Positions 12,657-14,206 of a stretch of 14,206 nt of DNA are shown piece after piece (position 1 is the first letter of the stretch; each line of letters starts with the position of its first letter). Both the position numbers and the translations under genes were made by a program. Location of the stretch: the NCBI GenBank assembly GCA_902470835.1, contig CABRHR010000051.1, positions 1 through 14,206 of the forward strand, given 5' to 3'. The DNA is from an uncultured Collinsella sp. (lineage in GTDB: Bacteria > Actinomycetota > Coriobacteriia > Coriobacteriales > Coriobacteriaceae). The notes beneath the pieces were generated by a model that saw only the letters and a list, made by a program, of their open reading frames with translations, searched no databases and was not told the DNA's origin.

Positions 12657-14042
12657 TTAGAGCTCCACGCTTTCGGCGCCGTTGATGGTTAGGTTGCGCT
12701 CGTAGAAGGCGGTGAGGGCGCGGATGGCGTACATCACGTCGCGCACGCCGCCGGTCTCGTAGCTCGAATGCATGGCAAGCTGCGGCAGGCCCACGTCCAC
12801 GGCATGCATGCTCGCCTGCATATTGGACAGGTTACCGAGCGTGGAGCCGCCGGCCATATCGCTCTTGTTGGCGAAGGCCTGCGTGGGCACGTCGGCGTCA
12901 TCGCAGATGGCCTGGAACACCGCGCGGCTAAAGGCATCGGTGCAATAGTGCTGGTTGGCGGCCTCCTTGATGACAATACCGCCGTTGAGCACCACCTGGT
13001 TGCGGGCGTCACACTTCTCGGCGTGGTTGGGGTGCACGGCATGTGCGTTGTCGCAGCTTACAAGCATCGATGCGGCAAGTGCACGATGGTACGACTCGTC
13101 GTCAAAGCCCAGCGAGCCGTTAATGCGGCGCAGTGCATCGGCCAAGAACGTCGACATGGCGCCCTGCTTGGTCTCGGAGCCAACCTCCTCGTTATCAAAG
13201 CAGCAGAAGACCGAAACGTCGTGCGCGTTCTCGGCACCCAAAAATGCCTGCAGCGAGGTGTAGGCGCATGCCAGGTCGTCGAGCTTGGGCGTCGAGATAA
13301 ACTCGTCGGCCCAGCCCCAAATGCGCGCATCCTGACGATTGACCAGGAACAGATCGCGGCCCAGGATCTGCTCGGGCTCAACGTCCAGTTCATCAGCGAT
13401 CAGGGCGTCAAAATCTCCCTGCTTAAGGTCACCGGCGCTGATGAGCGGGCACAGGTCGACGGCGCGGTTGGGCGCAAAGCCCTCGTTGACGCCGCGGTTC
13501 ATATGGATGGCAAGGCTCGGAATAATAGCGACCTCGCGCTCGGTAGCGAGCAGACGGCTCTCGATGCGGTCGCCCTCGCGCACCAACACGCGCCCCGCGA
13601 GCGCCAGCGGACGATCGAACCAGGTGTAGTCGATCATGCCGCCGTAGGCCTCGGTGTTCAGGCGCAGCGTTTCGCCCGCGCCGTCGAGCTCGGGCACGGC
13701 CTTAACCTTAAACGTCGGCGAGTCGCTGTGCGACGCCGTCAGCTGAAAATGGTAGTCGCCGGCAACGCCGTCCTCGCCCCACGTCGCGGCCAGGTCCTCG
13801 CCCACCTTAAAGGCGATGACGCTCGAGGTGTTGCGCTGCGTGTAATAGCGACCGCCCGGCTCGATATCCCACGCCGCATTCTCGGGCAGGTAGGTAAAGC
13901 CCGCCTCGTCGAGTTCGGCCATAATGGTCGCCGCCGTATGGAACATGCTGGGGCATGCCTCGATAAAGTCAATGAGGTCGTTGGCGGCCTCGATATCATC
14001 GGCCGTCACATGCGCGCGCTCGGGCGTTTCCTGATCCGTCAT
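12657..14042 (-). CDS. M18 family aminopeptidase
   Basis: This 461-residue cytoplasmic zinc exopeptidase is of the M18 (aspartyl aminopeptidase) family, which removes N-terminal, often acidic, residues from peptides. Visible conserved sites are His105 in TASHSDSPTFKVK, Asp255 in KLDDLACAYTSL, Glu285/Glu286 in FDNEEVGSETKQGA, Asp331 in SCDNAHAVHPNH, and His425 in LAMHSSYETGG; these include the expected two-zinc ligands and the catalytic Glu. Length is normal for the family. The start was taken at the ATG at 14042, with AAAGGGGAG upstream; the frame extends to 14081 but those 13 residues precede the ribosome site. A TATGCT -10 box lies 35 bp before the start. It is followed by a coupled 60-residue gene. 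Glutamate or aspartate preference is a family trait, not shown here. Confidence 0.95.
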   Translation of the reverse strand: MTDQETPERAHVTADDIEAANDLIDFIEACPSMFHTAATIMAELDEAGFTYLPENAAWDIEPGGRYYTQRNTSSVIAFKVGEDLAATWGEDGVAGDYHFQLTASHSDSPTFKVKAVPELDGAGETLRLNTEAYGGMIDYTWFDRPLALAGRVLVREGDRIESRLLATEREVAIIPSLAIHMNRGVNEGFAPNRAVDLCPLISAGDLKQGDFDALIADELDVEPEQILGRDLFLVNRQDARIWGWADEFISTPKLDDLACAYTSLQAFLGAENAHDVSVFCCFDNEEVGSETKQGAMSTFLADALRRINGSLGFDDESYHRALAASMLVSCDNAHAVHPNHAEKCDARNQVVLNGGIVIKEAANQHYCTDAFSRAVFQAICDDADVPTQAFANKSDMAGGSTLGNLSNMQASMHAVDVGLPQLAMHSSYETGGVRDVMYAIRALTAFYERNLTINGAESVEL

Positions 14043-14076
14043 GCTCTCCCCTTTCGCTGGGTTGATGGTCCCTTCC

Positions 14077-14082
14077 AGCATA
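14077..14082 (-). promoter_or_regulatory. -10 box (TATGCT) of the M18 aminopeptidase gene
   Basis: Read on the minus strand, GGGGGTATGCTGG carries TATGCT 34 bp before the ATG at 14042, the same box as before the radical SAM gene. A good -35 is not visible. Confidence 0.45.
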
Positions 14083-14154
14083 CCCCCAACTGACCGGCCT
14101 GTCCGACAAATCGAATGCCGAACAAAGTCAGACGCTCCAAACAGAAAAGTCCCT

Positions 14155-14169
14155 TGATTATCATTTTCA
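14155..14169. promoter_or_regulatory. Fur-like 7-1-7 box
   Basis: TGATTATCATTTTCA matches the Fur inverted repeat TGATAATNATTATCA at 12 of 14 defined positions. It lies 113 bp upstream of the M18 start, and within 40 bp of the contig end, so its target gene, likely on the plus strand to the right, is outside the window. Confidence 0.5.
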
Positions 14170-14190
14170 TTGCAACAGCCTCAGGACTCA

Positions 14191-14206
14191 GCGCAACGCG
14201 TTGCGC
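14191..14206. repeat. Perfect 16-bp palindrome at the contig end
   Basis: GCGCAACGCGTTGCGC equals its own reverse complement and is the last sequence of the window. It may be half of a larger hairpin or a point where assembly stopped. Confidence 0.8.

Noticed and set aside
12768..14093. 441-residue plus-strand open frame opposite the M18 gene
   Set aside because: It lies antisense to a gene with all catalytic motifs. Its composition is typical of a shadow frame in GC-rich DNA and shows no family motif.

Overview
The window looks like a contig from a GC-rich Gram-positive actinobacterium of the Coriobacteriia, most probably Collinsella or a close relative. This is an inference from the gene families, the high GC of most genes, clear Shine-Dalgarno sites and recurrent -10 boxes of the TATGCT/TATACT type; there is no rRNA or other phylogenetic marker here. 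The first 44 bases are not biological: they are the inner end of an Illumina P5 primer, an i5 index and the Nextera read-1 transposon end left on the contig. Genomic sequence starts at about base 45, inside a gene.

Layout. (1) 45-2055, plus strand: the end of an amino-acid ABC permease, its ATPase, and a class-I amidotransferase-like gamma-glutamyl hydrolase, probably one operon for uptake of glutamate/glutamine-type compounds. (2) 2167-5700, minus strand, visibly AT-richer: a DUF2975 membrane protein plus XRE regulator pair, followed downstream by a BcrA-type ATPase with two paralogous six-helix permeases. The two promoter regions carry matching 34-bp TATCG-N24-CGATA palindromes, which makes the block a self-contained regulated transporter module, likely acquired by transfer. 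(3) 5700-5824: an unusual inverted-repeat element with perfect 18-bp arms. (4) 5825-8086, minus: a PAS-like/degenerate GGDEF/REC/HD-GYP protein and a small Hpt protein, a two-gene c-di-GMP/phosphorelay unit. (5) 8298-9095, minus: an alpha/beta hydrolase, divergent from (6) a radical SAM protein (9321-10097) and a type I methionine aminopeptidase with an N-terminal SEC-C zinc motif (10153-11040), ended by a strong terminator. (7) 11174-12109, plus: a D-2-hydroxyacid dehydrogenase with a repeat copy on each side (11119-11154 and 12329-12367). (8) 12474-14042, minus: an M18 aminopeptidase with a translationally coupled 60-residue small protein. (9) The right edge holds a Fur-like 7-1-7 box and ends exactly on a 16-bp palindrome.

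Most genes are housekeeping or metabolic. The most interesting parts are the shared-operator DUF2975/XRE/ABC module, the two repeat families (5709-5800 and 11119/12329), the composite signalling protein with altered GGDEF and REC residues, and the small protein coupled to the M18 peptidase. No tRNA, rRNA, CRISPR array, transposase or phage gene was seen.
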